Assembly (NCBI RefSeq): GCF_022234545.1
Contig: NZ_JAIEUI010000012.1
Span: forward strand, 1-64,000
DNA from: Paenibacillus piscarius
GTDB lineage: Bacteria; Bacillota; Bacilli; Paenibacillales; Paenibacillaceae
Reading direction: 5' to 3'
Length of the DNA stretch: 64,000 nucleotides
In this document: in pieces, positions 8,331 through 17,315 of the stretch
How positions within the stretch are numbered: the first letter of the stretch is position 1
How the letters are laid out: each line of letters opens with the position of its first letter
The notes under the pieces: generated by a model
Seen by the model: the letters and a program-made list of their open reading frames with translations, nothing else
Databases searched by the model: none
What the model was told of the DNA's origin: nothing
Program-made: the position numbers and the translations under genes

Positions 8331-9002
8331 ATGAATGTGGATTTCGGGACAGAGTTCAAGCCGGTGACGGTACAGCCGCAGGAGATTGAGAGTCTTAGCT
8401 TTCAGATGATTACCAAGGAGCTGGGGGAGCATCCCTTCAGCAGTCTGGAGTATCCGGTTGTGCAGCGGATCATTCATGCTTCGGCTGATTTTGAGCTGGG
8501 GCGCAGCCTTGTGTTTCATGCCGGAGCGATTGAGGCCGGGATCAGCGCCATTCTCCAGGGCAAGCCGATTATAGCAGATGTGCGGATGGTGGAGGCGGGC
8601 ATTGCCAAGGAGCGGATTCAGCGGTACGGCGGGGAGGTCAGAGTGCATATTTCCGATCCGGATGTGACCCGGGAAGCGAAGGCGCTCGGAACCACGCGGG
8701 CGATCATCGCAACACGCAAGGCCTGTGCGCAGGCTCCGGGAGGTATTTATGTCATCGGCAACGCGCCTACAGCTCTGCTGGAGCTCATCCGTCTGGTCAA
8801 GGAAGGCTTGGCTCAGCCGGGGCTCGTAATCGGGATGCCGGTCGGCTTCGTCTCGGCGGCAGAATCCAAGGAGGAGCTGCGCAAGCTGGACATCCCTTAC
8901 ATCACCAATATCGGCCGTAAGGGCGGCAGTACGGTCGTAGTCGCAGCCGTGAACGCGCTGAGTCTGCTGGCGGTCCGCCGGGCCTCAGGCGAGCTGGGGT
9001 AG
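8331..9002 (+). CDS. cbiC: Cobalt-precorrin-8 methylmutase CbiC
   Basis: 223 aa, CbiC/CobH family. It moves the C11 methyl group to C12, forming cobyrinic acid. Conserved blocks are HASADFELGRSLVF (catalytic His region), IIADVRMVEAGI, the IGNAPTALLELI block and PVGFVSAAESKE, all typical. The start ATG 8331 has AGAAAGAGGG just upstream. A 257-nt gap follows before cbiD with no terminator, so the operon probably continues through it. Confidence 0.94.
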   Translation: MNVDFGTEFKPVTVQPQEIESLSFQMITKELGEHPFSSLEYPVVQRIIHASADFELGRSLVFHAGAIEAGISAILQGKPIIADVRMVEAGIAKERIQRYGGEVRVHISDPDVTREAKALGTTRAIIATRKACAQAPGGIYVIGNAPTALLELIRLVKEGLAQPGLVIGMPVGFVSAAESKEELRKLDIPYITNIGRKGGSTVVVAAVNALSLLAVRRASGELG

Positions 9003-9052
9003 CGGATCAGAGGATCAGGCAGCTGTAGCGTATGGGGCCGTAGTTCGCTGAT

Positions 9053-9229
9053 TGTATTCTATACAACAGAATTCATAATTTTATCGATGAGATCCGGTTC
9101 TATTGCAGTTCGTACACTTGATTGCTGGAGATAGACTCCAGAACGCCACTATTTCCAAATTCTAATGTACGAAGTGCAGCAGATTGAACTTTTGGGCGGA
9201 TATGGGGTTTATCGAGTGTACAAAATGCA
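9053..9229. repeat. Four 13-bp dyad-like cores, partly 51 bp apart, inside the cbi operon
   Basis: TGTATTCTATACA (9053), TGCAGTTCGTACA (9104, inverted orientation), TGTACGAAGTGCA (9166) and TGTACAAAATGCA (9217). Steps are 51, 62 and 51 bp. They fill the only long gap in the operon (cbiC-cbiD). A related core, TGTACGCTATACA, lies at 21243 before metI. The cores are short and variable, so the family assignment is tentative. Confidence 0.5.
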
Positions 9230-9259
9230 ATGAAGCCAGAGAGAGGGAGGGCCATGACC

Positions 9260-10408
9260 ATGGAAATGCCCGAACAGGCTGACGATCTGCGAATGGCCGC
9301 TTCCTCATCCGCAGAGCAAACCCCGGATTCCCCGATGCGCAGAGGCTACACGACTGGCGCCTGCGCCGCAGCAGCAGCCAAAGGTGCAGCACTCCTGCTC
9401 ATCACAGGCGAGCGCCTGCCTGCGGTAGAGATTGATCTGCCAGCCGGGTTCCGGCATACGTTTGAGCTTACGGGCTGGCAGCTCGAAGGAACGAATTCGG
9501 CCAGCTGTGCCACGGTCAAGGATGCCGGAGATGATCCCGACGCGACGCACAGGGCCCGTATTGAAGCGGCCGTAAGCTGGCGGGAGCAGCCGGGGGTTGA
9601 GATCGACGGAGGCCGCGGCGTCGGGCGGGTGACCAAGCCGGGTCTGCCGGTGCCTGTCGGAGAAGCGGCGATTAACCCGGTTCCGCGGCGGATGATTCTG
9701 GAGGCAGTGTCGGAGGTACTGGAGGAACACGGAGCGGCACGAGGGCTGAAGGTCATCATCAGCGTGCCTGAGGGTGAGAATATCGCGCAGCGAACCTTGA
9801 ATCCGCGCCTTGGCATTGTCGGCGGAATTTCAATTCTCGGCACGCGGGGCGTGGTTACGCCATTCTCCACCGAAGCCTATAAGGCGAGCGTGGTCCAGGC
9901 GATCTCGGTTGCGGCAGCGGCGGGGAACCGGCAGATCGTGCTGACCACCGGAGGCAGCAGCGAGAAGGTTGCGATCGCGATGTTCCCGGAGCTTCCGGAG
10001 GAAGCTTTTGTGCAGATGGGGGAATATGTGGGCTTCTCGCTGGAGCATGCCAAGGCTTACGGGCTCCGCAAGGTGACGCTGGTCGGCATGGCCGGCAAAT
10101 TCTCCAAGGTTGCGCAGGGTGCGATGCTGATCCACTCCAGGAATGCTCCGGTCGACTTCGGATTTCTGGCCGCAGTGGCCCGGGAAGCCGGGGCTAAGGA
10201 GGAACTGGTGCAGCAGATCGCTGGCGCGAATACGGCCTCACAGGTGGTGGATCTGATGACGGAGGCGGGGAATGCTGCGTTCTTCGGACTGTTGTGCAAG
10301 CATGTCTGCGAACAGAGTCTGCAAGCTGTGAACGGAGGTTTTATGGTGGAAATGGTGCTGATTACGATGAAGGGCCGGGTGCTGGGAAGGGCGGAGATGG
10401 ATGGGTAA
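9260..10408 (+). CDS. cbiD: Cobalt-precorrin-5B (C1)-methyltransferase CbiD
   Basis: 382 aa from this start. The defining N-terminal block RRGYTTGACAAAAAKGAAL, the GRGVGRVTKPGL loop and the later GGSSEK and NRQIVLTTG segments place it in CbiD, which methylates C1. GGAGG at 9246-9250 favours ATG 9260 (9-nt spacing) over ATG 9254 (3 nt) or ATG 9230 (no site); all are in frame and the extra residues are non-conserved. The 3' end overlaps the cbiE-T start by 8 nt. Confidence 0.94.
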   Translation: MEMPEQADDLRMAASSSAEQTPDSPMRRGYTTGACAAAAAKGAALLLITGERLPAVEIDLPAGFRHTFELTGWQLEGTNSASCATVKDAGDDPDATHRARIEAAVSWREQPGVEIDGGRGVGRVTKPGLPVPVGEAAINPVPRRMILEAVSEVLEEHGAARGLKVIISVPEGENIAQRTLNPRLGIVGGISILGTRGVVTPFSTEAYKASVVQAISVAAAAGNRQIVLTTGGSSEKVAIAMFPELPEEAFVQMGEYVGFSLEHAKAYGLRKVTLVGMAGKFSKVAQGAMLIHSRNAPVDFGFLAAVAREAGAKEELVQQIAGANTASQVVDLMTEAGNAAFFGLLCKHVCEQSLQAVNGGFMVEMVLITMKGRVLGRAEMDG

Positions 10409-11624
10409 CGTAATTCATGTGATCGGGATCGGTGAGGATGGTGCGGGTGGTCTGACACCGGACAGCCTGAGCCTGGTGAACAACAGTGAGGTATTGCTTG
10501 GCGGGGAGCGGCAGCTGGGCTTTTTCAGTACATATACAGGTGTGAAAATCGTGCTGCAAGGCGGGCTGAAGCCCTTTACAGACAAGCTGGAGGAGGTGTG
10601 GCGTGAGCGGCGGACCGTGGTGCTGGCCTCGGGGGACCCGCTTTTTTTTGGCATTGCCGGATATCTGGTCCGCAGGTTTGGGCCCGAGCATGTGGAGGTA
10701 ATTCCACATTATAGCAGCGTGCAGCTTGCCTTTGCCCGGCTGGGGGACAGCTGGCAGGATGCCGAGCTGATCAGCCTGCACGGGCGGCCCATTCAGGGCC
10801 TGGCCCAGCGCATGGACGGCAGGCACAAGGTCGCCCTGCTGACAGACGGAAACAACACGCCTGCGGTCATCGCCGCTTATCTGCTGGAATTCGGGATGAA
10901 GGAATATGAGGCCTTTGTCTGCGAACGGCTGGGCGGGGACGGGGAGGTCTGCCGCTTCTGGGGGCTGGAGGAGATGGCGGCAGGCGAATTCGACGCATTG
11001 AATGTGGTGATTCTGCGCAGGAAGCCGGGGAGTGCGGTTCCGCTGCGTCGGGGATTCGCTTTCCCGGATGAGGAATTCCGGCAGCGGAAGCCGGAGAAGG
11101 GCCTAATCACCAAGCGTGAGGTCCGCGCGCTGGTTCTGTCGGAGCTGAATCTGTCCGAGGATGCGGTGGTCTGGGATATTGGCTCCGGCTCGGGGGCGGT
11201 GGCGGCGGAATGTGCGCGGATTGCCAGACTCGGCAGGGTCTATGCCCTTGAGAAAAGCGAAGAAAACCTGGCCAACATGGCGGCCAACCGTCTGCGCTTC
11301 CGGGCGGACTTCGAGATCATCCATGAGAAGGCTCCGCAGGGATTAGCATCCTTGCCTGACCCTGATGCGGTCTTCATCGGCGGCAGCGGCGGGGAGCTGG
11401 CGGATATTATTGCCTATAGCGCCGCCAGGCTGCGGCCGGAGGGCCGGATTGTGGTGGGGGCGATTACGGTGGAGACGCTGCACGGCAGCATGGAGGCGCT
11501 GAGGTCGGCCGGGCTTGCCGCCCAGGTCACCCTGCTTCAGGCCTCGCGCGGCAAGCCGATTCTCGGCATGACCCGGTTCGACGCGATGAACCCCGTCTAT
11601 GTGGTGAGCGGGAGCAAGAATTGA
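10401..11624 (+). CDS. cbiET: Cobalt-precorrin-7 C5-methyltransferase / C15-methyltransferase (decarboxylating), CbiE-CbiT fusion
   Basis: 407 aa. Residues ~1-210 are a tetrapyrrole methylase (CbiE; HVIGIGEDGAGGLTPDS, VVLASGDPLFFGIAG). Residues ~220-407 are a Rossmann methyltransferase (CbiT; DIGSGSGAVAAECARI, IFIGGSGGE-type loop FIGGSGGEL). The same fusion is called CobL in aerobic pathways. It methylates C5 and C15 and removes the C12 acetate carboxyl group. It is coupled to cbiD by an 8-nt overlap, and its stop falls in the upstream region of the cbiL start. Confidence 0.93.
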   Translation: MGNVIHVIGIGEDGAGGLTPDSLSLVNNSEVLLGGERQLGFFSTYTGVKIVLQGGLKPFTDKLEEVWRERRTVVLASGDPLFFGIAGYLVRRFGPEHVEVIPHYSSVQLAFARLGDSWQDAELISLHGRPIQGLAQRMDGRHKVALLTDGNNTPAVIAAYLLEFGMKEYEAFVCERLGGDGEVCRFWGLEEMAAGEFDALNVVILRRKPGSAVPLRRGFAFPDEEFRQRKPEKGLITKREVRALVLSELNLSEDAVVWDIGSGSGAVAAECARIARLGRVYALEKSEENLANMAANRLRFRADFEIIHEKAPQGLASLPDPDAVFIGGSGGELADIIAYSAARLRPEGRIVVGAITVETLHGSMEALRSAGLAAQVTLLQASRGKPILGMTRFDAMNPVYVVSGSKN

Positions 11625-11704
11625 AGCAGGAAATGCAGCCCCGGCACCGAATCATTCGTAATAACAGCAAGCTGACAGCATCATTAACGAAGGAGGAAAC
11701 CGTA

Positions 11705-12571
11705 ATGAAGACGAATATAACGGAGCCGCGCCTGCACATGGACGGGCAGGAGGCCTCCGCAGGAGCCGGACAAGATACGCTGCTGGCCGAAGCGGCGTTG
11801 CAGGCTGCGGAAGCGTTGTATGGCGCTGAGGAAGGGCTCAAGCTGGAGGAAAGATTGACCCCCCGGGCGGTCGGAACGCTATACGGCATCGGGGTTGGTC
11901 CAGGCGACCCGGAGCTGATCACGCTCAAGGCGTGCCGGCTGCTGCGCGAATGTCCGGTGATCGCCTATCCGGCCACGCAAAAAGGCGGTAAATCCTACGC
12001 CTACGAAATCATCGAGCTGCATGTGGACCCGCAGGACAAAATCATGCTGGGCCTGGTGTTCCCGATGACCAAAGATCCCGAGCTGCTGGCCAGCGGCTGG
12101 ACCCGCACAGCGGAGCTGTGCTGGGCGGAGCTGAAGCAGGGGCGGGATGTGGCTTTTGTGACGGAGGGCGACCCTAATCTCTACAGCACCTTCATTCATC
12201 TGGCCCGGCTGATGCAGGAGCTGCATCCCGGTGTGCCGGTCGTCTCGGTTCCGGGGATCTCTTCGGTGCTGGGCGCTGCGGCGGCGCTGGAGCAGCCTCT
12301 GGCGGACGGCAATCAGCGGGTGGGCATTATTCCGGCTACGGACGACAGGGAGATGCTTAGAGAAGCGCTGCTGCATCACGATACGGTAGTGTTCCTCAAG
12401 GTGGCCAAGGTGCTGGATCTGGTGCTTGACGTGCTGGATGAGCTGGGCTTGTCCGGCCGGGCTTCTGTAGTAACCAAAGTGACTTCGCCGCATGAGACGG
12501 TCTGGCGGGATGCGCGGGATCTGCGGGGCAAGGAACTGGAGTATCTCAGTCTGATGGTGGTAAGCAAATGA
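11705..12571 (+). CDS. cbiL: Cobalt-factor II C20-methyltransferase CbiL
   Basis: 288 aa from this start. It is a tetrapyrrole methylase of the CobI/CbiL type: GIGVGPGDPELITLKA, EGDPNLYSTF, VVSVPGISSVLGAAA. It adds the C20 methyl that is later lost on ring contraction. AAGGAGG at 11690-11696 points to ATG 11705, although the frame stays open back to 11621. About 55 residues precede the conserved fold; they are rich in Ala and Glu and appear to be a local extension. The stop overlaps the cbiF start (ATGA). Confidence 0.93.
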   Translation: MKTNITEPRLHMDGQEASAGAGQDTLLAEAALQAAEALYGAEEGLKLEERLTPRAVGTLYGIGVGPGDPELITLKACRLLRECPVIAYPATQKGGKSYAYEIIELHVDPQDKIMLGLVFPMTKDPELLASGWTRTAELCWAELKQGRDVAFVTEGDPNLYSTFIHLARLMQELHPGVPVVSVPGISSVLGAAAALEQPLADGNQRVGIIPATDDREMLREALLHHDTVVFLKVAKVLDLVLDVLDELGLSGRASVVTKVTSPHETVWRDARDLRGKELEYLSLMVVSK

Positions 12572-13371
12572 GCGGTCTTGTCTTGGAACCGAAGGTATAT
12601 ATTGTAGGCGCAGGGCCCGGTGATCCCGAGCTGATTACGGTCAAGGGCAGCCGGATTCTGCGCTCGGCCGACCTGGTGCTCTATGCCGATTCGCTGGTCA
12701 GCGCAGAGCTGATCCGCAGCGCAAAGCCCGGGGCGGAGGTGTTAAGAAGCTCGGGCATGGACCTGGAGCAGCAGGTGGAGCTGATGGCAGGCGCTGTTCA
12801 AGCCGGCAAAAGCGTAGCCCGCGTGCACACCGGAGATCCCTCCATGTACGGTGCGATTCTGGAGCAGATGTCGCTCTTGAAGCTGTGCGGCGTCCGCTAT
12901 GAGATCGTGCCGGGCGTAAGCTCTGTATTCGCCTCTGCGGCGGCGCTTGGCGCAGAGCTGACTGTGCCGGAGCTGACGCAGACGGTCATTCTGACCCGCG
13001 CGGAAGGACGCACTCCGGTGCCGGAGCGCGAGCAGCTGCGGAAGCTGGCGGAGCATCATTGTACGGTGGCGGTTTTCTTAAGCGCCTCCCTGGCCGGGCA
13101 GGTGAGCAGCGAGTTCCTGGCCGCAGGCTGGAGCCCGGAGACGCCGGTGGCTGTCGTGAAGCGGGCCAGCTGGCCCGACCAGCAGATTCTGCGGACGACT
13201 GTGGCGGGGCTGGAGGCCGATCTGCGTGAAGCAGAGATCACGATGCACGCCATGATTCTGGCCGGTTGGGCGCTGGACCCGGGCTTGACAGACCAGGACC
13301 GGCACCGCTCCAGGCTGTATGATAAGGCCTTCACCCACGGCTGCCGGGAAGGGAACATCTCTGGTGGATAA
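12568..13371 (+). CDS. cbiF: Cobalt-precorrin-4 C11-methyltransferase CbiF
   Basis: 267 aa. It is a CobM/CbiF-type methylase: VYIVGAGPGDPELITVKG, VARVHTGDPSMYGAI, YEIVPGVSSVFASAAALG and, late, VAVVKRASWPDQ. It methylates C11 using SAM. Length is usual (CbiF ~250-260). It overlaps cbiL by 4 nt and cbiG by 8 nt, so it is in a tightly coupled stretch. Confidence 0.94.
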   Translation: MSGLVLEPKVYIVGAGPGDPELITVKGSRILRSADLVLYADSLVSAELIRSAKPGAEVLRSSGMDLEQQVELMAGAVQAGKSVARVHTGDPSMYGAILEQMSLLKLCGVRYEIVPGVSSVFASAAALGAELTVPELTQTVILTRAEGRTPVPEREQLRKLAEHHCTVAVFLSASLAGQVSSEFLAAGWSPETPVAVVKRASWPDQQILRTTVAGLEADLREAEITMHAMILAGWALDPGLTDQDRHRSRLYDKAFTHGCREGNISGG

Positions 13372-14488
13372 GCGGTACGCGGCGGTTGCCATTACCCGGA
13401 ACGGCACCCAGCTGGCCCTGAAGCTGGGTGAGCTGCTGGAAGGCACCGCCGTATTCGGTTATGCCAAGTACAGCGGCGGTCTGGAGCAGGAGAATGGTAA
13501 GTTGCGTGTTTTTGACGGGCCGGTAAAAGAGCAACTGCCCGGTCTGTTCCGCGAATACGAAGCGTTGATTCTGTTCTTCTCGCTGGGTGCGGCTGTGCGG
13601 TTAACCGCTCCGCTCCTGCGGGATAAACGGACTGATCCTGCGGTCATCGTCATCGATGAGCGCGGAGAGCATGTCATCAGTATGCTCTCCGGGCATCTGG
13701 GGGGAGCCAACCGGCTGACACTGCAGATTGCCGGGCTGCTGGGCAGCCATCCGGTGATTACGACCGCATCGGATGTGCAGGGCACATTCGCTGTGGACCT
13801 GCTTGGCCGGGAGTACGGCTGGCGTGCGGACAGCTTCGCGCCGATGAAGGCGGTCAGCGCCGCACTTGTGAATGGGGAGCCGGTCGCTGTGGTGCAGGAG
13901 AGCGGGGAGGAGGACTGGCTACCGCAGGGAGCCGTGCTGCCGGAGCATGTCCGCTTATTCGCCAGTACGGAGGAGCTGCGGCAAAGCGGTTATCGTTGCC
14001 ATGCGGGGATCGTCGTGAGCGACCGGCTGCTGGAAGAGCCAGAGGCAGGCCTTGAGGCTGGACATGTTGTAGTGTATCGCCCCCGCAGTCTGGTCGTTGG
14101 GCTTGGCTGCAACCGAGGTACCTCTGCGGAGGAGCTGGAAGCCGTTGTAAAGGACACGCTGACCGCGCTTAAGCTGTCGCTGAGCAGCGTGCGGAATGTG
14201 GCGACAGCAGACATTAAGGGCGATGAAGCCGGGCTGCTCGCCCTGTGTGCGAAGTATAGCTGGAAGCTGGCGTTGTATTCGCCGGAGGAGCTAAACACAA
14301 TTAGGCTGGACTTGCCGTCTGAGGTGGTCTTCCGGGCAACGGGGGCATACGGGGTCTGTGAACCGGCTGCGTTGCTGTCTTCAGGAGCTGCCTCCCTGCT
14401 GCAGCCCAAGCTGAAGAGCGGCAATGTGACCATCGCCGTAGCCCGGGTGGTCTATCCCGCAGAGGATGGAGGAGTAGACTGTGAGTGA
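13364..14488 (+). CDS. cbiG: Cobalt-precorrin-5A hydrolase CbiG
   Basis: 374 aa from GTG 13364. CbiG opens the ring-A lactone and releases acetaldehyde, a step specific to the anaerobic route. The N- and central domains show LFFSLGAAVRLTAPLL, SMLSGHLGGANRL and ITTASDVQGTFAVDLLG; the C-terminal domain shows GLGCNRGTSAEELE and FRATGAYGVCEPAAL. GGGAAGGG lies 9 nt before this GTG. The frame is open further upstream to 13319, but that part would lie inside cbiF and lacks conservation. Confidence 0.92.
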   Translation: MDKRYAAVAITRNGTQLALKLGELLEGTAVFGYAKYSGGLEQENGKLRVFDGPVKEQLPGLFREYEALILFFSLGAAVRLTAPLLRDKRTDPAVIVIDERGEHVISMLSGHLGGANRLTLQIAGLLGSHPVITTASDVQGTFAVDLLGREYGWRADSFAPMKAVSAALVNGEPVAVVQESGEEDWLPQGAVLPEHVRLFASTEELRQSGYRCHAGIVVSDRLLEEPEAGLEAGHVVVYRPRSLVVGLGCNRGTSAEELEAVVKDTLTALKLSLSSVRNVATADIKGDEAGLLALCAKYSWKLALYSPEELNTIRLDLPSEVVFRATGAYGVCEPAALLSSGAASLLQPKLKSGNVTIAVARVVYPAEDGGVDCE

Positions 14489-15950
14489 GAGTAGCAACGG
14501 GGCAGCTGGCCGGGAGCCGCAGCACCGCGCCCGGCTGGTGATTGCGGGCACAGGCAGCGGCTCCGGCAAAACGACGGTAACGCTGGGGTTAATGCAGGCT
14601 TTTGCCCGGATGGGCCTTACGGTCCAGGGCTTCAAATGCGGCCCCGATTACATTGATCCGGCGTATCATAGCGCTCTGACCGGACGGCCTTCGCGCAATC
14701 TGGATTCCTGGATGACTTCAAGCACCTATCTGCAGGAGTATTTCCTGCGTGCTTCGGAAGGTGCAGACTTGTCGGTGATTGAAGGCGTAATGGGGCTTTA
14801 CGACGGCAAAGAAGACACCACCCTTACTGGTTCAACGGCGGAAATCGCCTTGCTGACCGGCAGCCCGGTGGTGCTTGTTGTGGACGTCCGCAGTATGGGC
14901 CGCAGTGCGGCGGCGATTGTACTGGGCTTCCGGCAATTGGAGCCACAGGTGCGGATTGCAGCAGTCATCGTGAACCGCTGCGGCAGTGAAGGCCATTACC
15001 GGATGGTCAAGGCTGCGATCGAAGCCGCCTGCGGCCTTCCGGTGATTGGCTGGCTGCCCCGCGACGCCGGCCTGGCCGTTCCGGAGCGGCATCTGGGCCT
15101 GTTGCCCGCTGTGGAACGCGGGGAGCTTGCGCCGCTCTTCGGGCACTGCGCCGATGTGTTGGCGCAGGGCACGGACCTGCAGCGGCTGCTGGAGCTTGCA
15201 GCCGCTGCACCAGCACTGCCGTATCCGCCGGAAGCGGGACCGGCAGTGGAGCTGGCGCTGCCGGAGGCGGTGGAGCCGGCGGAGGTTGTGCCCGTGATTG
15301 CAGTGGCCCGGGATGCGGCATTTAATTTCTATTATGCCGACAATCTGGAGCTGCTTACGCGCGCCGGCGCGCGGCTGGTTGCCTTCAGCCCGCTCAGCGG
15401 CGAAGGGATTCCGCAGGAAGCCGACGGCATCTATCTCGGCGGCGGCTTCCCGGAGGAATTCGCAGCGGAGATTGCTGCGAACTCCCTCTTTCTTGGCGGG
15501 CTGCGTTCAGCCGCAGCGGCCGGAATGCCGCTGTATGCGGAATGCGGAGGCTACATGGTGCTCGCCCGCAGCCTGACGGACCGCGCCGGTGCGGTGCACC
15601 AGATGGCCGGGATCATTCCGGCGCATACCCGGATGCTGGACCGCCGGGCCGCGCTTGGCTATCGTGAAGTCACAGCGCTTCATGACAGCCTGCTGCTGAA
15701 GCAGGGGCAGCGGCTGCGCGGCCATGAATTTCACTATTCGGTTATGAATTATGTGGAAGGGGAGGCCCGGACCTATGTCTATGAGAGCCAAGGCCGGGGA
15801 GGCGCCCAGCCTGAAGGCTATCTTAACGGCAACATTATGGCCGCTTATGCGCATATTCATCTGGCCTCCTGCCCTTCGGCAGCCGGACGGCTAGTAGCCG
15901 CCTGCCGGAGCTACCGCCAGCACAAGCACCTTGTGGATGCAGGAGCGTAA
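14481..15950 (+). CDS. cbiA: Cobyrinate a,c-diamide synthase CbiA
   Basis: 489 aa. The N-terminal P-loop is IAGTGSGSGKTTVTLGLM (~residues 20-37) with FKCGPDYIDPAYH; the C-terminal class I glutamine amidotransferase has the nucleophile Cys in LYAECGGYMVLA and His in HEFHYS. It amidates carboxylates a and c with Gln and ATP. It starts at GTG after GGAGGAG, overlapping cbiG by 8 nt. It is the last gene of the cluster; its stop codon (15948-15950) overlaps the first core of the downstream 51-bp array. No intrinsic terminator was found after it. Confidence 0.94.
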   Translation: MSESSNGAAGREPQHRARLVIAGTGSGSGKTTVTLGLMQAFARMGLTVQGFKCGPDYIDPAYHSALTGRPSRNLDSWMTSSTYLQEYFLRASEGADLSVIEGVMGLYDGKEDTTLTGSTAEIALLTGSPVVLVVDVRSMGRSAAAIVLGFRQLEPQVRIAAVIVNRCGSEGHYRMVKAAIEAACGLPVIGWLPRDAGLAVPERHLGLLPAVERGELAPLFGHCADVLAQGTDLQRLLELAAAAPALPYPPEAGPAVELALPEAVEPAEVVPVIAVARDAAFNFYYADNLELLTRAGARLVAFSPLSGEGIPQEADGIYLGGGFPEEFAAEIAANSLFLGGLRSAAAAGMPLYAECGGYMVLARSLTDRAGAVHQMAGIIPAHTRMLDRRAALGYREVTALHDSLLLKQGQRLRGHEFHYSVMNYVEGEARTYVYESQGRGGAQPEGYLNGNIMAAYAHIHLASCPSAAGRLVAACRSYRQHKHLVDAGA

Positions 15951-16178
15951 TGTAATCGAAAAACCGACTACATTACGCCGGCTGGTGCTGCGCGGTCCTA
16001 ATGTAATCGAAAAACCGGCTACATTACGCCGGCTGGTGGTGCGCGGTCCTAATGTAATCGAAAAACCGATCACATTACGCCGGCTGGTGCTGCGTGGTCC
16101 AAATGTAGTCGAAAAACCGACTACATTACGCCGGCTGGTGCTGCGCGTACCAAATGTAATCGGAAACCCGACCACAAT
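15949..16178. repeat. Tandem array, 51-bp period, AATGTAATCG...CGATTACATT cores, 5 copies
   Basis: Cores start at 15949, 16000, 16051, 16102 and 16153, exactly 51 bp apart. Each is a 26-nt dyad: AATGTAATCG, six bases (AAAAAC), then an arm close to CGATTACATT. The 25-nt GC-rich spacers are nearly identical within this array and unlike those of the sister arrays at 57023 and 63294. Copy 4 (AATGTAGTCG/CGACTACATT) keeps perfect symmetry through paired changes; other copies have one or two mismatches. The first core contains the cbiA stop codon. Confidence 0.92.
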
Positions 16179-16261
16179 GCGCGGCGCGGAGACGTGTGGC
16201 CTAATATGGCAACGCGCCGCTCATATCTCCACCTGTCTCCCCATCCTTTTATGTTAACCGC

Positions 16262-16290
16262 TTGTCACACACTTGGGAGGCACGTATAAT
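16262..16290 (+). promoter_or_regulatory. Sigma-A promoter of the fructokinase gene
   Basis: -35 TTGTCA (16262-16267), 17-bp spacer, -10 TATAAT (16285-16290). The transcript would have a ~115-nt untranslated leader before GTG 16414. Confidence 0.75.
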
Positions 16291-16413
16291 AGGTTCGAGA
16301 GAGCGCTTAATTCACCCGCTTGCAGGCCGCCCGTTGGTGTTGAAGCCAGGGGAATACGCGCGCATTAGGCAGCAACAGCTTAATGATGTACACCGAGAGG
16401 AGAGAACGCTGCA

Positions 16414-17295
16414 GTGAAATTGTTGGGAGCGATTGAAGCAGGCGGAACAAAGTTTGTATGCGGAATAGGACATGAGGACGGAACGGTCATCGATAGAGTG
16501 AGCTTTCCGACCACGACACCCCAGGAGACGATGGGCCTGGTGACTGATTATTTCTCGGGCAAGAATGTGGAGGCGCTGGGCGTCGGTTCCTTCGGACCGA
16601 TTGATCCGGTGGTCGGCAGCCCGACTTACGGATATATTACAACCACTCCGAAGCCTCACTGGGGCGGTTATAATCTGGTGGGGGCGATAGAGGAGCAGTT
16701 CAAGGTTCCCGTTGGCTTCGATACTGATGTGAATGGTGCGGCTCTGGGCGAGTATACGTGGGGAGCTGCACAGGGGCTCGACAGCTGTCTGTACATCACA
16801 GTGGGCACAGGAATCGGTGCAGGTGCAGTTGTAGGTGGGAAGCTGATCCACGGGCTGTCCCATCCCGAGATGGGTCATATTCTGGTCCGCCGTCATCCGG
16901 AAGATCAATATCCGGGCTTCTGCCCGTATCATGGCGATTGCCTGGAAGGCCTGGCAGCGGGGCCGGCGATTGGAGCGCGTTGGGGCAAGCCGGCAGGTGA
17001 GCTTCCTGCGGACCACTCGGCCTGGGCGATGGAGGCCCATTATCTGGCCCATGCGCTGATGAACTATGTGCTGATCCTCTCGCCGCAGAAGATCGTAATG
17101 GGCGGCGGAGTGATGAAGCAGAGCCAGCTTTTCCCGCTGATCCATACCAAGCTGCAGGAATTGCTCGCAGGCTATGTGCAGCATCCGGCGCTGAATCAGG
17201 ACATTGGCAGCTATATTGTTCCGCCGCAGCTGGGCGATAATGCCGGCCTTACCGGTGCGCTTGGCTTAGCTAAGCTTGCTCTGGACCGCAATTAG
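16414..17295 (+). CDS. ROK-family fructokinase
   Basis: 293 aa. The N-terminal phosphate-binding loop is GAIEAGGTKFVCGIG; the catalytic region is VGFDTDVNGAALGEY and YITVGTGIGAGAV. The zinc-binding stretch HPEMGHILV followed by GFCPYHGDCLEG identifies a ROK sugar kinase close to the B. subtilis fructokinases YdhR/GmuE. It phosphorylates fructose (or mannose) at C6. The GTG start is supported by GAGAGGAGAG upstream. It is monocistronic, with its own promoter and the terminator at 17373. Confidence 0.88.
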   Translation: MKLLGAIEAGGTKFVCGIGHEDGTVIDRVSFPTTTPQETMGLVTDYFSGKNVEALGVGSFGPIDPVVGSPTYGYITTTPKPHWGGYNLVGAIEEQFKVPVGFDTDVNGAALGEYTWGAAQGLDSCLYITVGTGIGAGAVVGGKLIHGLSHPEMGHILVRRHPEDQYPGFCPYHGDCLEGLAAGPAIGARWGKPAGELPADHSAWAMEAHYLAHALMNYVLILSPQKIVMGGGVMKQSQLFPLIHTKLQELLAGYVQHPALNQDIGSYIVPPQLGDNAGLTGALGLAKLALDRN

Positions 17296-17315
17296 AACAG
17301 CCTGCACAAAAAGCA

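Noticed and set aside
15931..16257. ORFs across the 15949 array encoding 17-residue repeats on both strands
   Set aside because: A 51-bp period keeps frames open by arithmetic. There is no ribosome binding site, and both strands are open equally.
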